Part shown: in pieces, positions 43,442 to 56,070 of the stretch
Numbering within the stretch: the stretch's first letter is position 1
Layout: each line of letters opens with the position of its first letter
Assembly (NCBI GenBank): GCA_037044905.1
Contig: JBAOKB010000105.1
Location: 372,001 to 436,000 of the forward strand
DNA length: 64,000 nucleotides
Source: Hortaea werneckii
Taxonomy: Eukaryota > Ascomycota > Dothideomycetes > Mycosphaerellales > Teratosphaeriaceae
Direction: 5' to 3'
Position numbers and translations under genes: made by a program
Notes under the pieces: model-generated
The model's database searches: none
The model's input: only the letters and a program-made list of their open reading frames with translations
What the model was told of the DNA's origin: nothing

Positions 43442-43759
43442 CTTGCTGTCATCTTCATTCATTAACAAGAATCCTCATAACTGCCATGATGGCTTGCCGA
43501 ATATCACTCACTTACAAGCGATGACCACTCTCTCAAGTCGACGGACATCTGTAAGCCCTTAGCCGCACCAGGGTCCTCGAAACCGCATGTGTCAAACCCC
43601 TCTCGAGCCGAAGAGTCGGAAGTCAAAAGTTGCAGTCGTAATTCAATATATTATTAGACCCAGTACAAAGTGGTATCATAAAGACGCTGCGGAATAATCG
43701 CTCCCAAACCCGCCAATCCGAACAACTTTTCAGCCCTTCCCTCCTTCAAGCCAGAAAGC
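43442..43759. other. Convergent 3' intergenic region
   Basis: A 318-bp gap between the bicupin stop codon and the AreB stop codon. It has AT-rich stretches (TATATTATT near 43646) compatible with 3' UTRs. No gene was seen. Confidence 0.5.
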
Positions 43760-45415
43760 TTACGGTCTCATGAAATTACTGCTTCCAGGCTTAGGTTCTG
43801 GAACCTCTGAAGGCTCAGAAGGCCTTTCGGGACTGTTGTTATCGTCTGATATCCTGGCCCGCTTCCTGGCGGGACTGCCTTCGCTCTCGAGCTCGGCCAC
43901 CCGCTTTTGCAAGTCTTCCACTTTCCTCCTCTCGGTCTCAATGTCTGACTTTAGCCGCTCGTTTTCCTCGCGCTTGCTGTTTGCTTCCCGGCGTGCTTCT
44001 TGCTCACTGTTCTCCAGCTCACCAACTCTACCACGGAAGAGGTCATTGATGACTTCCAGCTCGCTGACGCGCGTGCGAAGGTGACTGTTCTGTCCCATTA
44101 GGCCATCGTATGTCTGTGGTGCCTCGAGCTGCGAAGTGCCGTTGAGGGAAGTGGCCGACGGTGATGGCTGCCGGAGGTTGAATGCGGGCAGGTTCGGACT
44201 GGCAAAGGTATCTGGTGGTAGTGTGACGCTGTCGAAAATGTGCGAAGGCGCGATGTTTGAGTCCTGACGCGTCAACCCGTTCGGCGTGCCACTGCGACTG
44301 AGCCCGCTGGGAGATGGTACTCTCTGGGGCGCGTCATTGACATGAAGTCCACCGTTCATGTGCTGTTGCTGCTGTTGTTGTGCCTGGACGTGCAGTCCCG
44401 CATGCGCGACGTCTGGGTGCGCAGCAGGAAGAGCTGGTCCAGTCTGCGTCGCATTCTGGTATGGTATCTGCTGCCCATCGGCACTCTCGCGCTTCTTGCT
44501 CTGCGATGTCTTTACACGGTTGCGACTCTTGATCACGTCAGTCTTTAGGGAGATTGGTCGTGGACGGCCATGAAGCTTAAGGAACAGGCCGCAGGCATTG
44601 CATAGTACGGAGCCGGACTCGTCGCGTCGCCATAATGGCGTTGTCGATGTGCCACAGTTCTGGCATACAGGCTATGTCACGGTCAGTTCGTGTTTGGATA
44701 GGTCTGAAGGCCTCTTATCGTTATCTCATTCTCGGCAGCTAACCCGATAGCTTCCCGATTGCGATTGGGACTCGACGTACTGGACCATTGTTCGGCAGGG
44801 CACCTCCCGCTGTCGCTGCCGGCGCGTAAGCTTGTCCATTGTTCATAGTTGCGTTGTTCGGGGTCGAAGATCGAGAGCTGTGCGCGACTCGTCAGTCAAG
44901 TGAAGGCAAGTAGAAGTGCAAGTGCAAGTCCCAGAGCGATCCAGGAGAGATAAGGAAAGTCTTGGCAGCTGGTCGAGACTAGCGCGCGTTCCCAGCTGCC
45001 AGATGGCATTCACTACGGCAAGCGATCACCAGGGTATCCAGATCAAATCACAAGCGACTATTCTACCTGATCGCCGAATGAAGTAGGAAGCGACCCGATA
45101 GACTTACCTAGGACTGCCGCTCGTGTCTGCAGCAGGCGCGTTCGCAGCCAGAGAAGCCAACGCTGACAATGCCGGTGATGCAGCTGCGGATTCGGCACTG
45201 AACGAGCGCTGACGGGTTGCTTGTGGCCTCTGACCCGGCTGATGCTGATGTGGAACAGATATTGACGATGCTCTTGACGGATTACTCTGAGCCGCTCTGT
45301 TGGCAGGTTGCGGCAATGACAGCGGCTTTGCTGTGGCCGGAGGCTCGGCGAAGGGCGATGTGAAAGAGGTTCGGAACTGTTGGACGCTGGGCACTGCAAA
45401 GGACAATGCTGCCAT
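43760..45415 (-). CDS. areB: GATA transcription factor with C-terminal coiled coil, AreB/ASD-4 type
   Basis: AreB-type factors repress or tune nitrogen catabolic genes. Exons (minus) are 45415–45108, 44877–44781 and 44671–43760, giving 438 aa. Intron 1 is 230 nt, long for this window, and intron 2 is 109 nt. The single zinc finger is C138-x2-C141-x17-C159-x2-C162, in CQNCGTSTTPLWRR and LCNACGLFLKLHGRPRP, followed by the basic ISLKTDVIKSRNR. A polyglutamine run lies near residue 235. The C-terminal leucine/glutamate-rich coiled coil (about 325–398) contains RVSELEVINDLFRGRVGELE, the feature separating AreB/Dal80-like factors from AreA. The N-terminus is Ser/Pro/Ala-rich. AreB orthologues are known for alternative transcripts; the long first intron could serve that here (inference). 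Confidence 0.88.
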
Positions 45416-46109
45416 ACTCGAGCGATGGCTGATCTGTGGGTGGAGGTCTTGATGCGTGACACCGATAAGGAGGTTCTTGAAGCCAGCAAAAGAAGATAAA
45501 TGCGCTGCAAGCCCGTACTCAATGTGTCGTCGATTACAAAGATTAGAAGATTAAGAATAGATAGCAAGGATCTCAAGAAAGTAGGACTGTGTTTGGAAGA
45601 AGAGCAACACAGACGCCGGACTGGCGAGAGATATCAAAAGTCAGGCCGGGCGCGATAAGGACCCCTTTCCTACTTTCCTAGCTGGGCTTCATTAAACTGG
45701 TGGATTGGATCGCGATTCAATCACAACCGTCAGTCGAATGCGGTCCCATCATCTCAGTCCACTCCATCGCACTGCAGCTGCTTACAATGCCCATTCGCGT
45801 CTCTGACTGCCACCGCATTATATCCTTGACAAGGATATCTTGACTTGTCTTTGTTTGATGCGAACCTCTCGGCATGGTCAATCGGACACGCTAGCAACGG
45901 TGATCCCGATTGTCATGCGCGGCAGACGGACCGGAATCTGGGGAAAAGAGCCGCCGAAAGCTAAACACCAACCAGGACAGCAGCTGGGGAGATGTAGCTA
46001 CATACACTGCTCAAAGGATGTACATCTAATTAATGAGCACTCCAAGGCAGACCTGACTACTCATCCGGTTTTAATAGCATGAGGCTGGCTCTGGCTCACA
46101 ACCATCAAG
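45416..46109. promoter_or_regulatory. Divergent intergenic region between AreB and PI 4-kinase genes
   Basis: A 694-bp interval between two outward-pointing start codons. Small open frames are without domains. It must contain both promoters; no specific site is claimed. Confidence 0.45.
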
Positions 46110-48404
46110 ATGCCGCGGGACAGACCGCCGACTTCCGGATATGCGCGGATAGCGCAGGCAGAGGAGGAAGAGGAAGAGTCGCAACCGTACTCCGACACCG
46201 ATGATCCATTCGAAGATCCTGCGACAATATCGGTAGGCGAAGCTGAGTATGAGCCTATACAGCCCAAGCGCCGCGAGCGCATGGACTACCCTTCATCATC
46301 GAACTCGCCGCGGCGACCACGACGACGGCGTACGAATAGCGGAGTGGACATCAAAGCGATTAACCAACGACTAGAGCGCTGGGCGGAGGAAATCAAAGAG
46401 CGATTCAAAATAAGGCGCGTAAAGGGCAAGAGCGCGGAAGATGAACACCTGCAAATCTACAGTTCTGTATTCCAACCGCCCGAGGAAGGGATAAGACCAG
46501 CTACACGCCAGACTTTGGAGCACGAATACGACGACACCAACGAGCGACTATCGAAACTGGAATTCGATGATCTCGTTGAAAGCGTGCGGACTGCTATTGA
46601 GCTGGGCATGCACCCGAAGCTTATCTCGCAAGGCAGCAGTGGGTCGTACTTTGCTAGGAACAGTGGAGGAAAGGTGGTGGGTGTCTTCAAACCGAAAGAT
46701 GAAGAGCCATATGCGAGTAAAAATCCCAAATGGACCAAGTGGATACACAGGAACCTTCTTCCCTTTGCTTTCGGTCGAGCCTGTTTGATTCCTAATCTCA
46801 GCTACGTGAGCGAAGCAGCGGCATACGTTTTGGACTGTCAACTCCGGACCGGTCTAGTCCCATACACGGACGTGGTCAGCCTCAGCAGTAAGAGCTTCCA
46901 CTACGATTTCTTCGAGCGAAGAGCATATTACAGGAAGCGGAAAGCGCTACCAGAGAAGATCGGGTCATTTCAGGTGTTCTTGAAAGGGTACAAGGGAGCC
47001 ACCGAATTCTTTCGGGAACATCCCTGGCCCGATCGACAGGGTGGTTTCACATCAGCACCTTCGCGCAAGAAGAAGAGTCGATGGGGTGAAAGCTGTCGAC
47101 CTGGTAGCGCACCCGCAGCTGATGACGATACGGATGATGAGGAATCTGGCTTGACAGAGAGGGACCAAAATAGATCGCGCCACGAGTTCTGGTCAGAAGA
47201 GCTACAGCAGAGTTTCCGCGAAGAGCTTGAGAAATTGGTCATCCTCGACTATATCATGCGAAACACGGATAGAGGTACTGATAATTGGATGATAAGAATC
47301 GATCGAGAGAAGAATGAAGCGCATCTGGTGGTAGAACCTCCAGGAAGAAGGCAAAGAAAAGATGATGGGGATTCGGACCAGGCTAATGGGAATGCCGGTG
47401 GCTATGATCGGCGGACAGAAAGCATGAATGCATCGCCAGCACGTGAGCATCACGGCGGGATACCACACGTAGGCGCCATTGACAACAGCTTGTCCTGGCC
47501 GTGGAAGCATCCTGACGCATGGCGAAGTTATCCTTTTGGATGGTTGTTCCTACCCGTGAGCCTCATTGGCCGACCTTTCTCAGAGAAGACTAGAAAGCAC
47601 TTTTTGCCGTTGCTGACTTCCAAAGACTGGTGGCGGGACACGCAAATCCGGCTGCGAGAGTGCTTCGAGCTAGACGCCGACTTCCAGGAGAAGATGTACG
47701 CGCGACAGATAGCAGTCATGAAGGGCCAGGCCTGGAATGTGGTGGAGACGCTCAAAACACCGGATCATGGACCTCTCGAGCTGACACGGCGATCTCGGAT
47801 GCTTGTCTGGGATGACATTGTCGAAGTACCTGTTGTTGTACCCCTCACCCGACCCTCGGAAGAAATGCGGAGAGCTGCGACGGCTCAGACACCACTCAAG
47901 GGTCAACGTCCGACCAACATTGAGGAGGAAGAGGAAATGGACATCTCGGCCGCGTATGCCAGCGCGCCCCCGGCTCACCATGATTTGCTCGGAATGTCCT
48001 CCCCGACGAACCAGAAGGCTGGGAATCCCTTCAACATCTCACGACAGAGCAGCAGTCAAGATGTGCATCCCGACGACCAGACTCCATCGCCACCACGTAG
48101 GAAATCGGAGTTATCACCGACTAGAGCACCGAAGAAGGAGGCTGTCAACCGGCCTCGCCAATTCAGGTCCCGAACAAGACTCTCATACGACGTTCCGCGC
48201 ACAATATGGCAGTCACCCCGAGAGAATCGGAGGCGGTTCAGCTTTGCGGTCCGGCGGGGCAGTGGTTTCAGCGATGAGGGTCTCGACGAGGATGGCGATC
48301 TTGGATACGCTGCTGCTGCGGGTCAGGAGGGGAGTAGGAAGAAAGTCATTGTCGAGCGGCTGGAGATGGTCAAGGGTCGACCGCCGTTGTTTTCCTGGTG
48401 CTAG
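46110..48404 (+). CDS. Type II phosphatidylinositol 4-kinase (Lsb6-like)
   Basis: It phosphorylates phosphatidylinositol at the 4-position on endosomal, vacuolar or plasma membranes. A single exon of 764 aa. An acidic N-terminus (AEEEEEESQPYSDTDD) and basic Arg segment precede the kinase core. Core motifs are GSSGSYFAR with VVGVFKPKDEEPYA (the ATP-binding lysine), LPFAFGRACLIPNLSYVSEAAAYVLD, ILDYIMRNTDRGTDNWMI (catalytic Asp/Asn) and AIDNSLSWPWKHPDAWRSYPFGW. These are diagnostic of type II rather than type III enzymes. The palmitoylated CCPCC loop of animal enzymes is not seen. Two acidic inserts (near residues 340 and 415) and a long disordered Ser/Arg tail enlarge it compared with yeast Lsb6. 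No frame problems were seen. Confidence 0.9.
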   Translation: MPRDRPPTSGYARIAQAEEEEEESQPYSDTDDPFEDPATISVGEAEYEPIQPKRRERMDYPSSSNSPRRPRRRRTNSGVDIKAINQRLERWAEEIKERFKIRRVKGKSAEDEHLQIYSSVFQPPEEGIRPATRQTLEHEYDDTNERLSKLEFDDLVESVRTAIELGMHPKLISQGSSGSYFARNSGGKVVGVFKPKDEEPYASKNPKWTKWIHRNLLPFAFGRACLIPNLSYVSEAAAYVLDCQLRTGLVPYTDVVSLSSKSFHYDFFERRAYYRKRKALPEKIGSFQVFLKGYKGATEFFREHPWPDRQGGFTSAPSRKKKSRWGESCRPGSAPAADDDTDDEESGLTERDQNRSRHEFWSEELQQSFREELEKLVILDYIMRNTDRGTDNWMIRIDREKNEAHLVVEPPGRRQRKDDGDSDQANGNAGGYDRRTESMNASPAREHHGGIPHVGAIDNSLSWPWKHPDAWRSYPFGWLFLPVSLIGRPFSEKTRKHFLPLLTSKDWWRDTQIRLRECFELDADFQEKMYARQIAVMKGQAWNVVETLKTPDHGPLELTRRSRMLVWDDIVEVPVVVPLTRPSEEMRRAATAQTPLKGQRPTNIEEEEEMDISAAYASAPPAHHDLLGMSSPTNQKAGNPFNISRQSSSQDVHPDDQTPSPPRRKSELSPTRAPKKEAVNRPRQFRSRTRLSYDVPRTIWQSPRENRRRFSFAVRRGSGFSDEGLDEDGDLGYAAAAGQEGSRKKVIVERLEMVKGRPPLFSWC

Positions 48405-48954
48405 ATGGGATTTTTGTATGAATATGTTTGTCTTCGTTTGGCCCTGCGAGAGCTTGTAGGAGCTCAAGTATAGGGAACCGGGAGCTGTATCGCCAAAGCT
48501 CATAGGATCTGTAGTATTGAGCCTGGCCTGAGTATCATGATAGAGCCTGATCGCGTCGACCATGTAGGTATTTATGTATTCAACCCGCTTGTCCGCGGGA
48601 AGAGCCGGCGCTAGACACGCGCTTGGCGCGACCAAAGCTGCGACCTGCGCAACTACTCGCGTGGCGGACTTGATATCGTTTCAAACAGCAGCCTCACCTT
48701 ACCCCTGCATTATTCACGTCCTCTGGGCGCATTGCACAACGACAACATAAGCAGATCGATTCCATCACAACACTAAAGAAACAGGGGCAACATAGGAACA
48801 CTATTCCCATTGACCACCCAGCAGGACAAACGTACATACGCCACTTCGATCATGGTAACAACAAGCTGCTGAAAGTTGACTTTCTCCTTCGACCCCAAGC
48901 ATCAAGGCAATCCTGAAGAACAAACATCATCATCATCAGTAGGGTGCGAGAGGG
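48405..48954. other. Intergenic region
   Basis: A 550-bp gap between two plus-strand genes. It contains the 3' flank of the PI 4-kinase gene and the presumed promoter of the SWI/SNF ATPase gene. A minus-strand open frame (48213–48635) straddles the kinase end and is considered chance. Confidence 0.5.
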
Positions 48955-51900
48955 ATGAACCCATCTCAAGCTGCTCAGCTTCTGAATCCCAAAGCCTTCG
49001 CCAAGGAGAAATCGAAGAAGCGAACTCCTAATTACGGTGCGTCACCAGCTTTCACTTTCAAGTCACCCCAACCACTATCGACTTCATCCACGCAGCTCGT
49101 CCAGATCCGGTAAGGTCGGCGAGTCACATGCTTTTGCAGCTGCTGTCGACAAACGGTCTGTAAAGAGAACATTCAGTCGACGACCGTTCTCCTCTCTTCA
49201 ACAATACACACACGCACAACAAGCCTATCCGCCGAGGCTGTCTCGGACATTCAACATCCCTCCTCGAGACATCTTTGACCAGGCGAACTGTTATTGAAAT
49301 CGCAACCGGACACGGGCATGTTCGCCTAGCTCGTTCACTTGGACGTGTTGTTCCCATTCGCGATTATCTGTCAACCAGAAGGTCAAAATGTTCAACCGCT
49401 TCCATGATTTGTGGAGCGGCGGTCAAGGGGACCAACAGCCAGATGCTCCACCTCATCCAAGCATCGCTGAATCAAGCCATGCACCAAATGGCACCATCTC
49501 CCCGCAGCAGCTGTTTCTGCCGCCTCAAGCCGCCAACTTCTCGTATCCCTCCTCAGATACCGGCATTCAACCTGCCACGTATCCCTCACACCCAACCCCA
49601 AATTTCGCGTCTCCAGCATTTACAACACACTCATTCCAGCCCAGCACTTTTGTTCCACGCGAAGACCCAAATCTGACTCAAGCAGGCCCGACGCAGACTC
49701 GCAAACCTAAGCCGACTCACCAAGGCGATCAGAACGGCCCTGGCGCATCTGCTCCCAATTTTGACTCCAGGCTACTCAATCCAAAAGCCGCGTCTGCTAA
49801 TCCGCCGACCAGCGGCGATTCCAACGAAAAGGATGCCGCAGAGCAAAATGGCACCAATTCTGACGCGCAGTCTGGCATGGGCAGCATGATTGAGCGCATG
49901 CATAATGTCTCAAATCGCGAAGCTGCTCCGCCGAGGAAGCGCAAGTCTGAGACGCATGAAGAGCAAGAGCCAGGCCCTGAAAACAAGAAGCCTAAGGCTG
50001 CATTCAGCGCTTCGTCAAACGGGGGCCTCCTCAAGGATGAACGGAAGAAGTATGCGGATGCCCCTGGGCCGTCTAATCAGCCTATTGACCTTACTGGTGG
50101 AGACGACGACGAGGAAATTGTTATTACTGGCGAGAATATCAAGGAGCAGCAGAGCCGCGACGAAGAAGAGGTATGCGTCGGCGTCGTGATTTGCCACGCC
50201 AATATTAGTCGTCTGCCTGCACCAGGTCGTCGACCGACAGCGGAAGAGTGGCCGCGGACGAAACTCAGAATTCATCGTGAGGTTTCCGCCGACCTGAGAA
50301 TCGACCTTCTAGATCGCGACAACCGAAAGTGCGGTTACCTCGAGTTCAAAGTCGCCTCCGCCCTCACCCCATTCCTCAACGCTCAGCATCAGAACAAGCT
50401 TCGTCTCGCTGCATACCTGGACGCTCACCCACGCGAGAAAGGCGAGGAGGTTGGCGCGAGGGTCTCTAAGCTCCTTCGACTGAACCTCGTCATACATGTC
50501 CCGCAAAAAAGCGCAGACATGATAGCTCGGAGCCTTTCGCAGCGGCAGCTCTTTCTTTCTAGTCCGCAGTCCCTTGGTCTTAATATAACTGGTAGATACT
50601 ACAACCCTCACGACATCAGACACGTCCATGGGCCAAATGCGCTCGCTGGCAACGCTCGTCGTCCGCAAACGACGCAGCCGATGGCGCCCAGCCTCACGGT
50701 GGAGCAGGTGCAAATGGAAACGAGCAAGATGTTTGACCAACTCATCAAGAGCGAGGAACTACCAGAGAGGGAGCCGGAGAGCGACATTGTACGCACGGAG
50801 CTCATGTCACATCAAAAACAGGCTCTCTACTTTCTAATGGACCATGAAGCTGCACAGCAAGATGAGGACGGCGATGGTCCAAATTACTCGCTTTGGAGGC
50901 CGACAATGGACGGCAAAGGCAATCAGCATTGGTACAACGTGATCACTCCTCAGCTGCTAGCGCAAAAGCCCGAGCCACTTCGAGGCGGTATTCTGGCTGA
51001 CATGATGGGTCTGGGAAAGACGCTCAGTATTCTGTCATTGATCGCAGAGACCAAGCGCGAGTCGAGGCTGTTCCACACCGAGGCGCCTCCAAAAGACTCT
51101 GGACTTGCTCGCAATTCGAAAGCAACGCTCATAATCTGCCCGAAGAGTGTGATGTCGAATTGGACCGAGCAGATCAGGACTCACTGCAACCAGCAGAAGG
51201 TCAAGACCTATACATACCACGGATCCAGCCGTACCGAAGATCTGGACGAGTTGTCAGAATACAACGTCGTCTTGACAACATACAACACAGCGGCGAGTGA
51301 GTTCAGCGCGAAAGACAAGCCTCTCGCTCTGATCAATTGGTTCCGCATCGTACTCGACGAGGCCCACCAAATCCGTAACCAGACCACCCAAGTCTCGAAG
51401 GCTTGTTGTGCTCTCTCAGCTCAACGTCGTTGGGCTGTGACCGGAACGCCTGTGCAGAATGGCCTCGGCGACCTTGGCTCGCTCATCAAGTTCCTCAGAG
51501 TCAAGCCTTTCGACGAGACCACTATCTGGAATCAGTACATTGTCGCACCTTTCAGGTCAGGTGAAGCTAAGACGTTGGAAAAGCTCCGCCTGCTCGTTGA
51601 CAGCATTACGCTCAGGCGTATGAAGGACAAAATCAATCTCAGAAACCGTTCGGTCCATATTGCACGTCTTGAGTTCACGGAGAATGATCGTAAGATTTAT
51701 GCGCAGCTTGCTAGGGAAGCAGGAGCAAGTTCCACCAGATGACAGGCGGAGCGAGGCAAACAGCGCTGAAGGGAAGGGCATATGCACACATTTTGAAGGC
51801 GCTCGGACGACTTCGCGCATTCTGCGCTCATGGGCTTGACATGTTCAGCGATGAGGATCGCAAGGACATTATGGAGGGCTATGATCCTGAAAACGCCATT

Positions 51901-52886
51901 GCCATTGATCTGGGTGATGAGCCTGATGCGGAGAACTACAAGGTGGCCTCGGAAAGGGAAGCATACGAAACGTTGCATCTCTTCAGCGACATGAATCAAG
52001 ATCGATGCGAGAAATGCAATCGCAAGATCGGGGAAGAGAAATCCGAGACGTGATCGAGAATGCCGAGGTGGAGGATTCTTCCTCTTCTGATGAAGAAGAT
52101 GGCGACGACACTATTGGCTACCTCAACCAGTGCTACCATCTGCTCTGCCCCAAGTGCAAGGATATATACGTCCAGCAGGCTCAAGCCACCATGACCGCCG
52201 ACCTCCACCACGTCTGTCCCTGTTGCAGTGCCTACATCCGCTTCGGTCTGTTCGACTATCACCAGAGCACACTTACCGAAACCACTGAAGCTCGCCTGAC
52301 CAAAATGAAAGACAAGCGGAACAAGCGAGCTATCCGGAACTACGAAACGACATACGAAGGCCCCTCACCCAAAGTCCAAGCCCTTCTCAACGAGCTCAAG
52401 CAGTCCGCCGCCACACCCGTTCCCGAAGGCGAGCCACCAATCCGCTCCGTCGTCTTCTCAGGCTGGACCACCTACCTCGACCTAATCGAAATCGCGCTCC
52501 AAGACCACGAGATCGGCTTCCTCCGCCTCGACGGCAGCATGTCCGTCAAGCAGCGCACCGACGTCCTCTCCCGCTTCAACTCCGACCCCACCATCACCAC
52601 CCTCCTCGTCTCCATCAAAGCCGGCGGCCAAGGCCTCAACTTCACCGCCGCCAGCAAAGTCTACATGATGGAGCCCCAGTACAACCCGGGCGTCGAGGAC
52701 CAGGCAATCGATCGTGTCCACCGTCTCGGCCAGAATAGGGATGTGGAGGTCGTGCATTATATCATGCAGGATAGTGTCGAGGAGGGTATTGTCAAGTTGC
52801 AGACGAAGAAGAAGGATCTGGCGAATTTTACCATGGAGAGGAAGATGGGCAAGGAGGAGGCGGCGAGGCGGCGGATGAGGGGTTGA
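48955..52886 (+). CDS. HLTF/Rad5-type SWI/SNF ATPase with embedded RING, two frameshifts
   Basis: This is a nuclear DNA translocase of the Rad5/Rad16/HLTF group, linked to post-replication repair or transcription. The main exon is 49379–52886. A tentative N-terminus adds 48955–49036 (MNPSQAAQLLNPKAF…) and a 14-nt exon at 49096–49109, totalling 1202 codons (1201 aa). Motifs are GILADMMGLGKT (Walker A, about residue 576), LDEAHQIRN, and WAVTGTPVQNGLGDL. The RING cysteines are RCEKCNRK, then CYHLLCPKC and CPCC. The helicase C-domain has GSMSVKQRT, LVSIKAGGQGLNF and AIDRVHRLGQ. One base is missing at 51727–51728 (AA for AAA) and one at 52030–52033 (GGGG for GGGGG). If the upstream exons are wrong, translation would start at 49388. 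Confidence 0.84.
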
Positions 52887-53800
52887 AGGATCTTTTCAAG
52901 TAAGAGTTTACTGCTTTGGGAGACTCCATAAGCGCCGCAAGTTGTTACTGCGAGGGGGAAAGGTGGAAGAAGAATTTCGAGAGAAGATCATGGGGTTTGG
53001 AACTGCTACTTGGGAGATACATGCCGGCCGGACGAGTGAGACTGGGTTTGTGACTTGCTCAGACCACGGCATGAAGAATATATACTTATTTCCGATGAAT
53101 TTTGGGAAGCGTTGGCGTTGGCGGCTAGTTATACTATCTACCACCCTCCAGGAAATCCTTGCGGGTGCCGGCTCACGCTGGCTCTACTTGGGGTTTGACG
53201 GACGGAGGAATTCTGCTGAAAAGAGAAGTGATCTCAAAAGAACTGTTGACATTCAAGTACTTGTGTGGAGAAAAAGACAAGAATATCTCGTGATGCTTTC
53301 CCCTACTGTGCCGTTGTGCCGTTCTATCTTCCTTGTCCTAAGCACCCAATTTGAAAAGACACCCAATTTGAAAAGATTGAAGAACGCGCAACCGCAGCAA
53401 CTCAAGCCAATATTTTGATGGAAGAAAGATAAATCGCCCTTCTCGCCCCTCACCCTTCCCCAGCGCGGATAAGTCACTGTACCAAATTGCAAATGACCTA
53501 ACCAGACGAAGCTAAGGGGAAAGAAAAATTCGCATGAAGGTTTCTCTTTCTCTACATCGTACATATTTTTCCCTCCTGCACCCCTCCCTTTTCTATCCTC
53601 AAAGGAGCAACCAACTGAAGGAAGACAACTAAATGACAAGTGAATAGAAAAAAAAAATAAAAGGTCTGCCTTGGAACAACATGATTGAGACATCAATAAT
53701 AGAACAAAATTTTCCCGGTCCCTTTTTCATACCTCTAAAAAAACCAACCCCTGAAAAGAAACAACCCCTCCGAAAATTATCATTCCTTAAATCTCATGAC
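52887..53800. other. Convergent 3' intergenic region
   Basis: A 914-bp gap between the SWI/SNF ATPase and Rsc8-like stop codons, with several A runs near 53650–53765. Open frames on both strands (53253–53696 minus, 52942–53418 plus) have no domain. No gene is supported. Confidence 0.5.
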
Positions 53801-56070
53801 TCACAGCCCCATCCCCTTCCCCAAAAGGCTCCGGCTTCGCATCACCGCCTTGAGCACCCTGCTCACCCCGCCGTCCGCCTCGCCCTCCCCTCCCTCCGCC
53901 TGAGGCGGCGCGGCGCTCATATCCAACTTCTCCTCGCCCTGCTGCCCAGGGACATCAAGCCGCATACCGCCCAACTTCTCCTCCGTCTCCTTAACCCGCT
54001 GACGGAAAGCCAAGCGATCCAAAAATAATTTCTGGCGCATGCGCTCGACCTCGCGGCGCTCGGCCTGCAGTAGGGATTCCATCTCGTCGAAGTGCTGGAG
54101 TTTGAGCTCGAGCTTCTGGAGCTGCAGGTTGACGGCGGCGGAGACCTGGTTGGTGAGGTGGCGTTCGGCGTGCGAGGCGAGGGCGGCGGAGCGGGCGGCG
54201 GTCAGGGAGAGGGCGGTGGTGGGGAGGTCGTGGGAGGTTTGCGGGTCGCGCGTCGCGAGCGAGGTGGTGTCGTCGATTTCCATGCTTTCGGCGCGGCTGG
54301 CTTCGGGCTTGATGTCGGCGGCTGGGGCGGTGGATTCTTTGGCGCCGGTGGGTTCGGAGGTGGAGGGAGGTGCCGTGGACTTTTCGGCGCCGGGCGTGCT
54401 GTCGGATTCGATTCTTTGGCGGAGGGATTTGCGCATTTCGTCGACGCTCTTGCCTGCTGCTTTGGCTGTGGTGGCTGGGTCGGCAAGCCCGGCAAGGAAT
54501 CCCATCACGCTCATCACCGGGTTGTCGAACTGTGAGAATGGAAGACGTCCGCCGCTGAGGAAACCAAGGTCACCTGCTCCTACGCCATTTGCCTTGCCGT
54601 TGCTCTGGTGATGGGTACTTGGCGCGTCCTCTAGATATTTGTCTTCAATTTCGAGCTGCAAAAATTTAAGCACGCACTCCTCTCGCGTCCGGCTGCCGAC
54701 GTGATCGGCGACGGATTCCCAGTTGTCGTCGAACATCTCGAGACCTTCTAACAAAAGTAGTAACTCGCTGTCCGCCCATGGATTCTCGCGATCTCCCAGA
54801 GAACGGTAAGCGTCATTCTCGACCTTGACGTAATCCGCACTTGTTGTTGAGCTCGGGAAGCGGCCTTCCTGGTAGCAGAGCGAGCAAAGATCGTATCGTT
54901 GGTCTTTTGGAAGGTTTGGGTGTTGTGGCGTTAGATGGCGGGTTTTTGGAATTGTGATACCGCACACGCGTGCAGTCACGCCCACAGGAGTAACAGTGGT
55001 ACTGCTTCTGCTGAGCATCTTTGCTCGCAGCCAGGCTCTCTTCAAGGGCCTTGTTAGTAGCGCTCGCTTCACCATCTGCCGGCGTCACGTCCTTGCCCTT
55101 GTCGTCGTAGATGTTTCGGCGGACTTCGAGGTTGAGATCAGCTTTGCCTGCGCTAGCTGCGCGATCTGTGCCTGCATGAGGCTTTCCGGCAGTGACCGAG
55201 CTGTTTGGAGCAGGTTGAAGGGGCTGAAGGCCGCGGGGTGTGTCGGCCGTGATACGGAAGTGGCCTGTGAAGGGAGGTCCGATGTTGGAGGGGCGAGTGT
55301 CTGGGTCGACCTGGAAATAAAGTCAGTATGCGATCCAGGCGAACCCTGAGGGAGTCAAATACCTGGTAGTTGATCAAACCCCACTGCTCCAAAAACGCAT
55401 GCACGCGCATGATTGCACACACATCTCCAGCCAAGTTCCGCCTGCATGCAGTCACAGTTAAATACTCTGAGGGGTTGAGCCGATACGTGTTGACCATGAA
55501 ATCTCTATAGTCTTTGTACACGGCTGGTGTCTTGCTGCGATTGCGGTTGTTGAAGAACTCTGGCAGAGCCTTGCGCTCGATGCTATGGATGGCATGCATG
55601 TCGAACCAGGCGCTGTAGGAGGGGAGGATAATGGCGTGATTTTGCTCGATCAGATGAGCGCGCGCAGACTGCTCCACAGCGGCCTTCGCTGCAGCAGGAT
55701 TCGGGGTCGCGGCTGAATCAACGGCCGGGGTTGCATCGTTGGCCGTGGTCTCTTTTGCGTCGGCCATGTCTTCGCCCTCGCCCTCTGCGGTTTCGGGACG
55801 CGGGCCTTCAGGCGCGTCAAGAGGATTGTCCGAAACTGGCCGTTGCTGCTCTTGTTGCGATTGTGCAGCTCCGGCTTCCGGCTCTTCTGTAGACTGTTGT
55901 TTGACATCGCTACCATCGGCCATGGACGTGTCTGCATCCGGGGCTTGTTCGGCTTCCTGGTGTTGCTGCTCCTGCTTGGCCTCGACTTCCTGGTTCTCGC
56001 GTTCGATCATCTCGTCGGAAGCCTGTGCCGGAGCCTGGTGGCTTTCGTCTGCGAAACCGCTCTCCTCCAT
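53801..56070 (-). CDS. RSC/SWI-SNF chromatin remodelling subunit Rsc8/Swi3 (SMARCC-like), one frameshift
   Basis: This is a scaffold subunit of RSC or SWI/SNF in the nucleus. Exons (minus) are 56070–55363 and 55310–53801 with a 52-nt intron. One extra T at the plus-strand run 54943–54947 breaks the frame, and removing it gives 738 aa. Domains in order: an acidic, Gln/Glu-rich N-terminus (1–140); SWIRM (about 144–236, IILPSYSAWFDMHAIHSIERKALPEFF); a ZZ zinc finger (about 340–395, YHCYSCGRDC and YDLCSLCYQEGRFP); SANT (about 412–458, NPWADSELLLLLEGLEMFDDNWESVADHVGSRT); and a C-terminal coiled coil (MESLLQAERREVERMRQKLF). The restored SKTRHLTPQHPNL lies inside the ZZ region, which supports a consensus error. 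Confidence 0.88.
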
